DNA of 58,900 nt, from assembly GCA_041479965.1 (NCBI GenBank), contig JBGOZE010000001.1, positions 1 to 58,900 of the forward strand. Reading direction: 5' to 3'. A program made the position numbers and the translations under genes. Every line of letters begins with the position of its first letter. Within the stretch, counting starts at the first letter, position 1. This DNA comes from SM23-78 sp041479965. GTDB lineage: Archaea > Nanobdellota > Nanobdellia > Woesearchaeales > SM23-78. The notes under the pieces are model-generated. The model ran no database searches, was not told the DNA's origin, and was given only the letters and a program-made list of their open reading frames with translations. Shown piece after piece: positions 43,413 to 52,216 of the stretch.

Positions 43413-46400
43413 ATGAGTGACATAAAAAAATACTTTGAGGAACTGGAAAAAGAGACTCTCGAGGCTTATAAGATAGCTTCCAAGGCAAGAAGTAAAGGAT
43501 ATGATCCCGCTACAAAGCCTGAAATCGTGCTTGCCAAGAATCTTGCTGAGAGAGTCATCGGCTTGATAACTGTTGTTGCTCCTCAGCTTCAGAATTCAAG
43601 CGCCATCAAGAGGGTGGAAGATCTTGAGAAACAATACGGCGTGTTGGATTGGAGAGTGGCATTTCAGATAGCCCTGGAGATTGCCCAGGAAAAATTCTGT
43701 AAATTCTCAGACAAGAGAGAAGCCATGGAAGTAGGCATAAGGGCAGGATTCGCCTATGTAACCCTCGGCGCAGTATCTGCTCCGCTAGAAGGTTTCACTA
43801 AGCTGGAGCTGAAGAAAAGGAACGATGGGCAAGGAGAGTATTTTTGCCTTAATTTTTCAGGGCCGATAAGGGCAGCAGGAGGAACCGCAGCTTCAGTATG
43901 CGTGCTTATAGGAGATTATGTCAGGAAGAAGATGGGCTATGCGGCCTATGACCCTGATGAAAAAGAGATTAAGAGATGTCATGCAGAGATATCTGATTAT
44001 CATGAGTTTGTCACCAACCTGCAATATTTTCCCTCTCACGAGGAGACTGATTTCATGCTCGCCCATATGCCTGTGGAGATATCAGGAGATCCTTCTGAGG
44101 ATTTTGAGATATCTAACGTGAACCTAAAAGACTTACCAAGGGTAGGCACCAACAGGATTAGGAGCGGCTATTGCCTCCTCTTCAGTGGTTGCCTCCCTCT
44201 GAAGGCACCCAAGGTTTGGGCTAAGCTAAGCAAATGGGGAGCAGAAATGGACCTTAATCATTGGGCATTCCTAGATGAGTTCTTGAAGATTCAGAAATCA
44301 GTGAAAGCAAGAGAAGACCCGGACAAGAAAAAAGATGAGAAGGAAGATGCAAAGAAAGACAGTGCCAAGATAAAGCCTGACTTCACTTTCATCTCTGACT
44401 TAGTTGCTGGCAGGCCAGTCTTTAGCCATCCTCTTGCTAACGGAGGTTTTCGGTTGAGATATGGCAGGTCCAGGACTTCTGGCTATTCTGCGCAAAGCAT
44501 CCACCCCGCCACAATGCGGGTGCTGGATGACTTCATCGCAATCGGTACCCAGATAAAGGTTGAGCGCCCAGGAAAAGCAGCTGCTTTCACTTCATGCGAC
44601 ACAATTGATGGTCCTATCGTGAAGCTGAAGGACGGGTCTGTGATTAATGTTGAGTCTGAGAAGCAAGCCAAGCAAATAAGGCCTGACATCGAGGAGATTA
44701 TCTATTTGGGAGACCTGCTCATCAATTATGGCGACTTCTTTGATAGAGCCCATATGCTTGTGCCTGCCGGCTATGTTCCTGAAGAATGGACTCTTGAGCT
44801 CGAGAAGGCATGCATCGACCTTTTCGGCACCTTTGACTATGAGAAGATAGGTGAGTTAGTGGACATCAACAAGGAAAAATTAGAAGTCCTTTTCGCAAAA
44901 CCCTTGACAACCAAGATATCCTTTGACGCAGCCTTCCAGATAAGCAAGAGGTTGAGAGTCTCACTCCATCCTCAGCACATCTTTTTCTGGAACAGCCTCA
45001 CTCCCTTGCAATTGGTCGGGCTCCTTAATTGGATGGGAGAAAAAGCAGATTTGGTGAAGGAAGAGACGCTTATCAAGATAGTGATTCCAAAAGCAGAGGA
45101 AAAAAGATATCTCGAGCTCATAGGGCTTCCCCACACCTTTATCAACAAGGAGTTCGTGGTGATTGAAAAAGAGACTGCAAAAGCTTTGCTAGGAAATCTA
45201 GGCATAAAAGAGAAAGCTGATTTCAAGAAGAAACAGGCTTTGTTAGAAGAGCAGATAAAATCCCGAAAAGAAAAAGATAAGACCACCTTAGAATTAATTA
45301 ATTGCATCTGTGAAGTAGAGCTCAGGGACAAATGCGGGACTTTCATAGGTGGCAGGATGGGCAGGCCAGAAAAAGCCAAGATGCGAAAGCTCACAGGAAG
45401 CCCTCACATGCTCTTTCCAGTGGGAAAGGAAGGAGGCAAGTTCAGGTCGATACAATCAGCTCTGGAAAAAGGGTTCATAACCGCTCAGTTCGCACCTCAT
45501 TATTGCAAGCGTTGCAAGAGAGAGACTGTTTTCAGTATGTGCGAGATTTGTGACAAGCCAACAGAAAAATTGAGCTTCTGCAAAGAATGCGGCTTGATAA
45601 AGGATTGTCCTCATGAACATAAACCTTATAAGACCATGGCCTTTAATGTGAATGAAAGCCTGAATCATATACTCAAGAAATTGAACACTAACATCTTTCC
45701 AGACCTGATTAAGGGAGTGAAAGGCACAAGCAACAAAGAGCACATTCCTGAACATCTGGCCAAAGGCATCCTGCGAGCTAAACATAGGATTTATGTCAAT
45801 AAAGATGGAACCGTAAGATATGACTGCTCTGAAATCCCTCTGACTCATTTCAAGCCAAAAGAAATGGGCACCAGTGTCGAGAAGCTCAAAGCTCTAGGCT
45901 ATTCCCATGACATAAACGGTGTAGAGCTAAAATCCGATGAGCAAGTGTTGGAGCTGAAACCCCAAGACCTTCTTCTTCCCTGTAGCCCTCAGTCACCTGA
46001 AGAGCCAGCAGACGAGGTGTTGTTCAGGATAGCATGCTTTGTTGACGAATTACTAGCCGCACTCTACGACATCAGACCGTATTATAATCTCAAGACCAAG
46101 ACAGACTTGGTAGGTCATCTCGTAATAGGTCTCGCTCCCCACACGTCTGCAGGAATACTCTGCAGAATCATTGGTTTTTCAAAAACTCAAGGCTTTGTCG
46201 CTCATCCTTATGTTCATGCTGCCATGAGAAGAGACTGTGATGGAGATGAGGGTTGTATCATTCTCTTGATGGATGCTCTGCTCAACTTTTCAAAAAAATA
46301 TCTTCCCGAGAGCAGAGGAAGCACCATGGACGCTCCTCTTGTTCTCACATATCTTCTTAATCCAAGAGAAGTGGACGACATGGTATTCAACATGGATATA

Positions 46401-46988
46401 GCATGGAAATACCCTCTAAAATTCTACGAGGCTTGCAGACAATACAAGCAGCCAAGCGAGATTAAGCTAAGGCAAGTGAAGCATTACCTAGGCATGCCTG
46501 GCCAATATGAAGGCATGGGCTTTACCCACGATACAGCAGACATCAATGAAGGGGTTCTTGTTTCTGCCTATAAGATGATTCCAAGCATGGAGGACAAGAT
46601 CAAGGGTCAGATGGAGCTGGCAGAGAAAATAAGGGCTGTCAATGCCACTGATGTGGCAAGGCTGGTTATTGAGAAGCACTTAATGAAAGACACCAAAGGA
46701 AACCTGAGGAAATTCTCCCAGCAAGAATTCAGGTGCGTTGAGTGCAACGAGAAGTTCCGGCGACCTCCTCTTTCTGGCAAATGTGCTGAATGCAATGGCA
46801 AGCTGATATTTACAGTCTCAGAAGGATTTGTCGTCAAATACCTTGAGCTTAGCATGAAATTGGCAGAGAAATACAAGGTGCCGGTTTACCTGAGGCAGAG
46901 CCTAGAGCTGCTTAAGCAAAGAGTCGAGAGCGTGTTTGGCAAAGAAAAAGAAAGGCAAGAGATGCTTGGCGCTTGGCTCTCAGCATGA
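43413..46988 (+). CDS. polC: DNA polymerase D large subunit DP2
   Basis: 1191 residues, full length and without an intein at the usual sites. DP2 is the catalytic subunit of the archaeal replicative polymerase. Landmarks are FSGPIRAAGGTAASVCVLIG, LPRVGTNRIRSGYCLLFSGC, LRYGRSRTSGYSAQSIHP and, in the active centre, RRDCDGDEGC with D941, D943 and D945. Zinc-ribbon cysteine pairs occur at CKRC/CEIC/CKEC and again at CVEC/CAEC near the end. No clear PCNA-interacting motif is seen at the C-terminus. It follows DP1 by 27 nt. Confidence 0.96.
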   Translation: MSDIKKYFEELEKETLEAYKIASKARSKGYDPATKPEIVLAKNLAERVIGLITVVAPQLQNSSAIKRVEDLEKQYGVLDWRVAFQIALEIAQEKFCKFSDKREAMEVGIRAGFAYVTLGAVSAPLEGFTKLELKKRNDGQGEYFCLNFSGPIRAAGGTAASVCVLIGDYVRKKMGYAAYDPDEKEIKRCHAEISDYHEFVTNLQYFPSHEETDFMLAHMPVEISGDPSEDFEISNVNLKDLPRVGTNRIRSGYCLLFSGCLPLKAPKVWAKLSKWGAEMDLNHWAFLDEFLKIQKSVKAREDPDKKKDEKEDAKKDSAKIKPDFTFISDLVAGRPVFSHPLANGGFRLRYGRSRTSGYSAQSIHPATMRVLDDFIAIGTQIKVERPGKAAAFTSCDTIDGPIVKLKDGSVINVESEKQAKQIRPDIEEIIYLGDLLINYGDFFDRAHMLVPAGYVPEEWTLELEKACIDLFGTFDYEKIGELVDINKEKLEVLFAKPLTTKISFDAAFQISKRLRVSLHPQHIFFWNSLTPLQLVGLLNWMGEKADLVKEETLIKIVIPKAEEKRYLELIGLPHTFINKEFVVIEKETAKALLGNLGIKEKADFKKKQALLEEQIKSRKEKDKTTLELINCICEVELRDKCGTFIGGRMGRPEKAKMRKLTGSPHMLFPVGKEGGKFRSIQSALEKGFITAQFAPHYCKRCKRETVFSMCEICDKPTEKLSFCKECGLIKDCPHEHKPYKTMAFNVNESLNHILKKLNTNIFPDLIKGVKGTSNKEHIPEHLAKGILRAKHRIYVNKDGTVRYDCSEIPLTHFKPKEMGTSVEKLKALGYSHDINGVELKSDEQVLELKPQDLLLPCSPQSPEEPADEVLFRIACFVDELLAALYDIRPYYNLKTKTDLVGHLVIGLAPHTSAGILCRIIGFSKTQGFVAHPYVHAAMRRDCDGDEGCIILLMDALLNFSKKYLPESRGSTMDAPLVLTYLLNPREVDDMVFNMDIAWKYPLKFYEACRQYKQPSEIKLRQVKHYLGMPGQYEGMGFTHDTADINEGVLVSAYKMIPSMEDKIKGQMELAEKIRAVNATDVARLVIEKHLMKDTKGNLRKFSQQEFRCVECNEKFRRPPLSGKCAECNGKLIFTVSEGFVVKYLELSMKLAEKYKVPVYLRQSLELLKQRVESVFGKEKERQEMLGAWLSA

Positions 46989-47013
46989 AAATTTTTGTTT
47001 TTTAAGCCTGAAA

Positions 47014-47424
47014 TCATATCTTGGAATATACTGAATATCTTGCGCCGCAGGCTTGGCATTTGATGAAATACACTTCTCCTTCCTTGGTCATCTTGGTGTC
47101 GGGCTTCCCGCACTCCCTGCAAATCACGAAAGTGTCAGCGTACTGTTGAATTTTCTCATTGATACGACCAGCAGGAACCTTGGTTCCCAGAACAACGAAC
47201 TGCTTCTTGATATCTCCAGGGGTAGCTAGCTCTTTAAGAATAAACTTAAGAACATGCTCAGGCTTTCTGCCGAAATGCTCAGCTATCTGGAGGAAATTGC
47301 TCAGCACAGTCTTATTGCCTTGGATGTGTCCTCTGGTCTTGGGCACTTCGAACCTCTCCCTCACCTGGGTGGTCTCAGGCAAAGCCTTTTTTCCTCGCTC
47401 CAGCAAAGCTTCGTATTCGTCCAT
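47014..47424 (-). CDS. Translation initiation factor aIF2 beta subunit
   Basis: 136 residues, the standard archaeal size. It is part of the aIF2 heterotrimer that brings Met-tRNAi to the ribosome. The central domain (VPKTRGHIQGNKTVLSNFLQ, KPEHVLKFILKELATPG) leads to the zinc ribbon (CRECGKPDT, KCQACGARYSV; two CxxC pairs). ATG 47424 is used rather than a TTG four codons upstream; a TATA box lies just before, so the mRNA is probably leaderless. Confidence 0.95.
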   Translation of the reverse strand: MDEYEALLERGKKALPETTQVRERFEVPKTRGHIQGNKTVLSNFLQIAEHFGRKPEHVLKFILKELATPGDIKKQFVVLGTKVPAGRINEKIQQYADTFVICRECGKPDTKMTKEGEVYFIKCQACGARYSVYSKI

Positions 47425-47446
47425 TTTTGATTTCAAGAAAAAATTT

Positions 47447-47514
47447 GTATTATATAAAACTTTGTTTTGTCATAAATTGAGAATGTCCTTTTCTATTCCA
47501 AAAGGTTTATAAAG
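47447..47514. promoter_or_regulatory. Divergent TATA boxes of aIF2-beta and SpoIIM-like genes
   Basis: On the minus strand, GTTTTATATAATAC (47447-47460) faces aIF2-beta; on the plus strand, GGTTTATAAAGA (47503-47514) lies about 25 nt before the SpoIIM-like ATG at 47537. Both predict near-leaderless mRNAs. Confidence 0.5.
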
Positions 47515-47536
47515 ACAAAAACTGGGTAATAGAAGC

Positions 47537-48397
47537 ATGGTCCTTGAGTCATTGGTTACTCCCTTCAAAGCAGAGCAGAGACCAGGAAGGCTTTTTTTCC
47601 TGGGAGTTCTTTTTGGCACAGCAGGTATCTTCCTGAGCTTGTGGGTTTTTAAATCTCAGGCGACAATGATAATGGTGTTCTTCACCGCGATGGCAGCTCT
47701 GCCTCTTATTTACAACACAATAATCATGGAAGAAGAAAAGGACCTTGAAGGCATGGAAGAGAAATGGCTATTAAAAGAGCATAGCAAAGCCTTGAAAGTC
47801 TTCATGTACATCTTTTTAGGCGCTACAGTCGCCTATGCCTCTTGGTATGTCATGCTATCTTCTGATGTTGTGAACACGCTCTTCCAAGCTCAAACCTCGA
47901 CTATAAATGCCATCAACAGCAGGGTTACGGGTCATCTCAGCTTCAATGCTAACATAGGTTTTTTCTCCAAGATATTCCTAAATAATGTGAAGGTCCTTAT
48001 CTTTTGCATCCTTTTCTCTTTCATCTACGGTTCAGGGGCAATCTTCATCCTGATGTGGAATGCGTCTGTCATCGGTACAGCTATAGGCAATTTCATGAGG
48101 AGTGAAATCTCAGGTATGGCTTACCTTATCGGATTTGATAAGATAGCCCATTACTTTCAGATAATCAGTCTCGGTCTGCTAAGATACACTCTTCACGGAG
48201 TCCCAGAGATACTAGCTTATTTCATCGGCGCGCTAGCAGGAGGAATCATAGGCATAGCGGTGATAAGGCATGACTTTGGTACCAGCAAATTTGAACACAT
48301 TCTCTTAGACTCTGCCGACCTCCTTTTGCTCAGCCTCGGAGTGCTGTTCATTGCTGCTCTTCTCGAAGTATTTGTCACTCCCGCAATCTTTGGTTGA
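47537..48397 (+). CDS. SpoIIM-family (stage II sporulation protein M-like) membrane protein
   Basis: 286 residues with about seven hydrophobic segments. The family landmarks are the GSGAIFILMWNASVIGTAIG segment (about residues 172-191) and the HGVPEILAYFIGALAGGIIG segment near the C-terminus. In bacteria SpoIIM is part of the DMP peptidoglycan-remodelling complex; archaea lack peptidoglycan and the role of their homologues is unknown, perhaps in membrane shape or division. It stands alone as a single gene. Confidence 0.85.
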   Translation: MVLESLVTPFKAEQRPGRLFFLGVLFGTAGIFLSLWVFKSQATMIMVFFTAMAALPLIYNTIIMEEEKDLEGMEEKWLLKEHSKALKVFMYIFLGATVAYASWYVMLSSDVVNTLFQAQTSTINAINSRVTGHLSFNANIGFFSKIFLNNVKVLIFCILFSFIYGSGAIFILMWNASVIGTAIGNFMRSEISGMAYLIGFDKIAHYFQIISLGLLRYTLHGVPEILAYFIGALAGGIIGIAVIRHDFGTSKFEHILLDSADLLLLSLGVLFIAALLEVFVTPAIFG

Positions 48398-48450
48398 GCT
48401 CTCCTTATTGGAGCATTTCTTCAAGAAATCGAATCTGATCATTTCCTCTA

Positions 48451-49059
48451 TTAAAGCACCTTGAGTTTACCTGGTTTGAGTTCAAATATCTCTCCTTCCT
48501 CAATGAGCTTTCTCACAAGTTCCTCTGCATTGGGAGCGCCACTCCTCTTGATGACTTCTTCAATGTCGGCTCCAGAGCCAGCATCCAAATCTCTTATGAA
48601 TTCCATAATCTTCTGGGAATAGTTGACTCCATGCTCCTCCTCAACCACCATTCTTGCTTCTTTTTTCAAGGGTTTGGCTTTTTTCTTCAGAATCTCGAGC
48701 TGTAGTTGCCTAAAAGCACTCCATTTAGGATTGATTTTCCTTATGATTTCAGGCAACACATATTTTTGCTCATTATACACTCTCGGTCTTCCTATGACCA
48801 TGACCAAATCACCAGCATCAACGTAAGAGAAAAGATCTCCTTCAAAGCTTCTCAGCAGGATTCTTCCGCTGCCATCATCAAGAATGACCCCTCCCGCAGG
48901 CTCCTTGCTCACAACCACTCCCATCACGTTGACTCTTGAGATGTTTCCTAAGTCTGTGGCCATATAGCTAGGATTCCAGCCTTCAGTCTTGACAAAGCTT
49001 CCTCTAAGCAAGTCATCAACCAGACATATCATTGCAGTCTCTCTCTTTATCTGTGCCAT
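48451..49059 (-). CDS. RPA-like OB-fold plus winged-helix ssDNA-binding protein (COG3390-type)
   Basis: 202 residues. An OB fold spans about residues 35-105 (SRVNVMGVVVSKEPAGGVIL, DDGSGRILLRSFE, GDLVMVIGRPRVYNEQKYVL), then a helical linker, then a small winged helix (GADIEEVIKRSGAPNAEELV). This matches archaeal Rpa32-type proteins (RPA2-like) that work with a larger RPA subunit. It follows MCM by 28 nt on the same strand and is likely co-expressed with it; MCM and RPA meet at the fork. The large RPA partner is not in this window. Confidence 0.8.
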   Translation of the reverse strand: MAQIKRETAMICLVDDLLRGSFVKTEGWNPSYMATDLGNISRVNVMGVVVSKEPAGGVILDDGSGRILLRSFEGDLFSYVDAGDLVMVIGRPRVYNEQKYVLPEIIRKINPKWSAFRQLQLEILKKKAKPLKKEARMVVEEEHGVNYSQKIMEFIRDLDAGSGADIEEVIKRSGAPNAEELVRKLIEEGEIFELKPGKLKVL

Positions 49060-49087
49060 TACGAATTCCTCATCGTTCGCGTAATCG

Positions 49088-51112
49088 TTAGATTTTAGAT
49101 ATGATGCCGTGCCTAGGACTAAAGATGTCTCCAGTCCTTTTCAGCTTCTCGATTATTTCCTCTATCTTGTCCTTATCAACCCCTCTTATTTCTGCCTCTC
49201 TCAGTATGTCTTCGACAGGAAGCTCTTTACCTAAAACCTTTTCGAGCTCAGTGATGACTTCTCTCACAATCACTATATTGCTCCTCTGAGAAGAAGAAAT
49301 TCCTGTTGTCAAGGTATCAATGTCAATCTTTCCGGTTTCAGGATCTAGGCCTATCTGAGAAAGACAGTAATGCAAGAGCTCAATAGCTTTCTGAGCATCT
49401 CTCTTGAGCACCTTATCACGCAACTCTGACCTGGCGCTCGCCTCGCTTAGCCTAACCAAGGCTTCAAGCTGTCTCGGGCTGATAGCTATGGTCCTTATAG
49501 CTTCTTTCTCTCCGACATTACGTATGCTGACAAAAAAGTCTTTTATCTCCTTAAGAGCAGCATCAGTCAATTTAGGATGGATTCTCCTTCTAGAATAGGA
49601 GACATACTTCTTTATCATGTCTGCATCAATTTCAACAGGCCCGCCTATGTCGCTCTGGTGCAGCTTTAAGATGAAACTTGCCATCTTCTCATCCTTTTCC
49701 TTGTCAGGCAAGTCTCTCACAGGAAAAATGAGATCAAAACGGTTGAGCAAGGTAGTAGGCAGTTCTATCTGCTTAGCAAGCATCTCATACGGGTCGAACC
49801 TGCCAAACTTAGGATTGGCAGCCGCAAGCACAGTTGTTTCGCACCTTAGGGTTGCTTGGATATTGGCTTTGTTAATAGTAATGGTCTGCTGCTCAAGGCC
49901 TTCGTGCATGGCTGCCTGGTCTTCAGGAGTCATCTTGTCAAGCTCATCAATGCAGCAGATGCCCTTATTGGCAAGCACCAGGGCTCCTGCTTCCAGTGCC
50001 CAGCCTCTCAAGAACTCATCCTTGACGACTGAAGCTGTTAGGCCTGCTCCCGTGGCTCCCTTTCCGCTGACATACCTACTCTTAGGAGCTACCTCGCTAA
50101 CTCTTTTCAAAAGTTGAGACTTACCGCTACCAGGGTCACCTACAAGCAGTATGTGAATATCCCCTCTTGTCATATCACCCTTGCTTCTCTTTTTTGACAC
50201 TCCGCCGAACATTTGGAGCAGGATAGCTTCCTTGACCTTGTCGTGGCCGTAAATGCTTGGAGCCAATGATGAGACTAGTTTTTCAAAGATCTTCTTATCT
50301 TCGCCTAATTGAAGAATCTTTTTCTCCTCCTCTTCGTTAATCACCAACTCATAAAAGTCTTCTTGCAGAGGCTCTACATTGTTGGCATCGCAGAAAAGAT
50401 CAAAGCGAGTAGACTTGACACCGCCACTAGACTCAATAGGAATCTCCTTGATGACACCATTTACAGAAATCTTGCTTCCAGGATTAGTCCTCCTGTCGCT
50501 CATGGGACTGACCAAGTCGCTCTTGAGGAATATGTTAAGCCTTTTAGGCTGCTCCCCTCCTTCAAGATCGTCTGGAGATTCCTCAAGAACAATCTTCTGG
50601 GCGTCCACCAATTCCTTGGATATGAGCCGGAATTTGCCTCGCCTTCCGCAGCTGCACCTGCTAGGCTCCTTAAAAGCAGTGTCTAGTTGCAGCACTGTTA
50701 TTATGTTACCACAGCTAGGGCATTCAAACCTTGCGCTGGTAACCTGAGGCCTTACGTCGCTTTTCTGCCTCACCAAGCCAGTCATCTCTAAGAGCTTGCC
50801 GATGTGATTGGCCCTGATATTCCTTACCTGTATCCTCTGAGAGGGAGGAAGGTTGAAGAAACGTGTCTTGAAATTCTTGGTGTTTCCCTCTATGTCGAAG
50901 CTATCAACTGCCAGCTCAACTGCCCTTATAACCTCTTCTGGACTTTCTAAGAGAAGCTCTGCAAGCTCAGGGTTGAACTCAGACAGCTTATTAAAGTCAA
51001 TCTTCAGGAACTTTTCGCCCTTGCTCACCTGCCTAATCAGGTCCTTGTAATATTCTTGCTCTATGAGCTTGTAAAAAAGATTGATTTGCTCTGAAACATC
51101 CAACCTAACCAC
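49088..51112 (-). CDS. mcm: MCM replicative helicase
   Basis: 674 residues. Hexameric 3'-5' helicase. The N-terminal domain has a zinc-binding segment (FECPSCG and SRCSCGRRG). The AAA+ part has Walker A VGDPGSGKSQ, Walker B CIDELDKM, sensor-1 LAAANPKFGRF and the arginine finger LLNRFDLIF; a C-terminal winged helix ends the protein. The annotated start is GTG at 51112; GGGTGGT upstream of a TTG at 51103 (three codons in) makes that a possible true start. TBP lies just upstream on the same strand with about 40 nt between. Confidence 0.95.
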   Translation of the reverse strand: MVRLDVSEQINLFYKLIEQEYYKDLIRQVSKGEKFLKIDFNKLSEFNPELAELLLESPEEVIRAVELAVDSFDIEGNTKNFKTRFFNLPPSQRIQVRNIRANHIGKLLEMTGLVRQKSDVRPQVTSARFECPSCGNIITVLQLDTAFKEPSRCSCGRRGKFRLISKELVDAQKIVLEESPDDLEGGEQPKRLNIFLKSDLVSPMSDRRTNPGSKISVNGVIKEIPIESSGGVKSTRFDLFCDANNVEPLQEDFYELVINEEEEKKILQLGEDKKIFEKLVSSLAPSIYGHDKVKEAILLQMFGGVSKKRSKGDMTRGDIHILLVGDPGSGKSQLLKRVSEVAPKSRYVSGKGATGAGLTASVVKDEFLRGWALEAGALVLANKGICCIDELDKMTPEDQAAMHEGLEQQTITINKANIQATLRCETTVLAAANPKFGRFDPYEMLAKQIELPTTLLNRFDLIFPVRDLPDKEKDEKMASFILKLHQSDIGGPVEIDADMIKKYVSYSRRRIHPKLTDAALKEIKDFFVSIRNVGEKEAIRTIAISPRQLEALVRLSEASARSELRDKVLKRDAQKAIELLHYCLSQIGLDPETGKIDIDTLTTGISSSQRSNIVIVREVITELEKVLGKELPVEDILREAEIRGVDKDKIEEIIEKLKRTGDIFSPRHGIISKI

Positions 51113-51153
51113 CCTTTTGCTTTAAACAAAAAAATAAAAATTTTAAGATTATC

Positions 51154-51858
51154 CTACTTGAGAGCTTTCAGTGTCTCCACAAGCTTGTCAAGAGCAGCAT
51201 GCACTTCCTGCTCTGACTTGGTGCCTGTGCATACCACCTTACCATTGCTGAACAACAAGAAGGTGGCTTTAGCTTCCATGAGCTTATAGACTAAACCCGG
51301 GAACTGCTCTGGCTCGTATTCTGTGTTGTCAAGCTTCATGGCAAGGACATTAAGGTTAAGGTCCATGCCTATGCTGCCGCTGGCCACAATGTTCTGGATG
51401 TTTATCTTAGGCGTTATGGTTATCTTGATGCCTATCTTCTTGAGGCTCTCAATTATGCGCTCAATGCTCTCATGGACTTTCTCCATGCTCCTGGCTCCTG
51501 TGCATACCACCTTACCTGAACTGAATATCAAGGCTGAAGTTTTCGGATCCTTTATCCTGATCACCAAGCCAGGGAACTGTTCAGGATTATATTCTGTGTT
51601 GCTCAAAGTGGCTGCCATCTTCTCGAGCGGAATATCATGCTCCAGGCTTGTGGACACGACAATATTCACCACGCGAATATCTCTTGGTCCGGCATCCGCA
51701 TATTTATTTGGAATGGCCTTTATGGTCGTGCTAATCGCTTTCTTTTTCTTCTCTGATTTCTTCGCCATTTTTTTGGCTTTTTGCGGCTTAGGTGCCTTCT
51801 TCGCTGGCGCTTTTCTCAGAATTTTCTTCTTTACTGCTTTTATCTTCTTCTTTGCCAT
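51154..51858 (-). CDS. tbp: TATA-box-binding protein with histone-like basic tail
   Basis: 234 residues. The two TBP repeats occupy about 60-234: LSNTEYNPEQFPGLVIRI and LDNTEYEPEQFPGLVYKL are the matching stirrup segments, with SGKVVCTGA and NGKVVCTGT strands. The first about 58 residues are a Lys/Ala/Pro tail (20 Lys in the first 40 residues), absent from ordinary archaeal TBPs of about 180-190 residues; it resembles histone H1 tails and may bind DNA non-specifically. The ATG follows AAGGGGG. Confidence 0.95.
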   Translation of the reverse strand: MAKKKIKAVKKKILRKAPAKKAPKPQKAKKMAKKSEKKKKAISTTIKAIPNKYADAGPRDIRVVNIVVSTSLEHDIPLEKMAATLSNTEYNPEQFPGLVIRIKDPKTSALIFSSGKVVCTGARSMEKVHESIERIIESLKKIGIKITITPKINIQNIVASGSIGMDLNLNVLAMKLDNTEYEPEQFPGLVYKLMEAKATFLLFSNGKVVCTGTKSEQEVHAALDKLVETLKALK

Positions 51859-51891
51859 AAGAATCCCCCTTTGTTCTCTTTTCAGTCGAGA

Positions 51892-51903
51892 GCTTTATAA
51901 ACC
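51892..51903 (-). promoter_or_regulatory. TATA-box promoter of tbp
   Basis: GGTTTATAAAGC on the minus strand, about 34-45 nt before the ATG at 51858, a near-consensus box. It may drive the tbp-mcm-rpa run. Confidence 0.5.
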
Positions 51904-51928
51904 CTTTTTAAACAGGAATAAAGAGGTC

Positions 51929-52145
51929 ATTTATAAATACTTTCATCTTGAGATATAATAATAGGAATATAATCATGACAAAGCCTATTTAGGAAAACAT
52001 AAGCCCCCATTATTTCTTTTGGAGAAGCGTTTTTTAAGGCTTATCAACACGTTAAACTGTGAAAAGAAAGCTTCTCTTCTCGGAACACCCCAACATTTCC
52101 TTTGGAGAAAAGCTCAAAATGAGCTTTTTGCTGTTTTTTCATCTG
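51929..52145 (+). ncRNA. Candidate structured RNA between tbp and the wHTH gene
   Basis: A TATA box (TTTATAAAT, 51930-51938) predicts a start near 51959. The stretch then has a long-range 7-bp stem ATAAGCC/GGCTTAT (51999-52005 with 52038-52044), two copies of a motif ATTTCYTTTGGAGAA (about 52009-52027 and 52094-52109), and a terminator-like hairpin AAAAGCTCA/TGAGCTTTT (52108-52128) followed by T-runs. GAGAAGC (52022-52028) could also pair with GCTTCTC (52070-52076). No ORF is present and the next gene has its own promoter downstream, so an independent small RNA is plausible. It matches no RNA family that I recognise. Confidence 0.35.
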
Positions 52146-52216
52146 TTCATGCTTAAAAAGATTTATATATAAGCAAAGCAAGAAAAATGATAGGGGAAAA
52201 AGGAATAAGGGAGAAA

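Noticed and set aside
43413..46988. Intein in DP2
   Set aside because: The protein is 1191 residues with an uninterrupted active-site region; no splice motifs or homing endonuclease insertion are seen.
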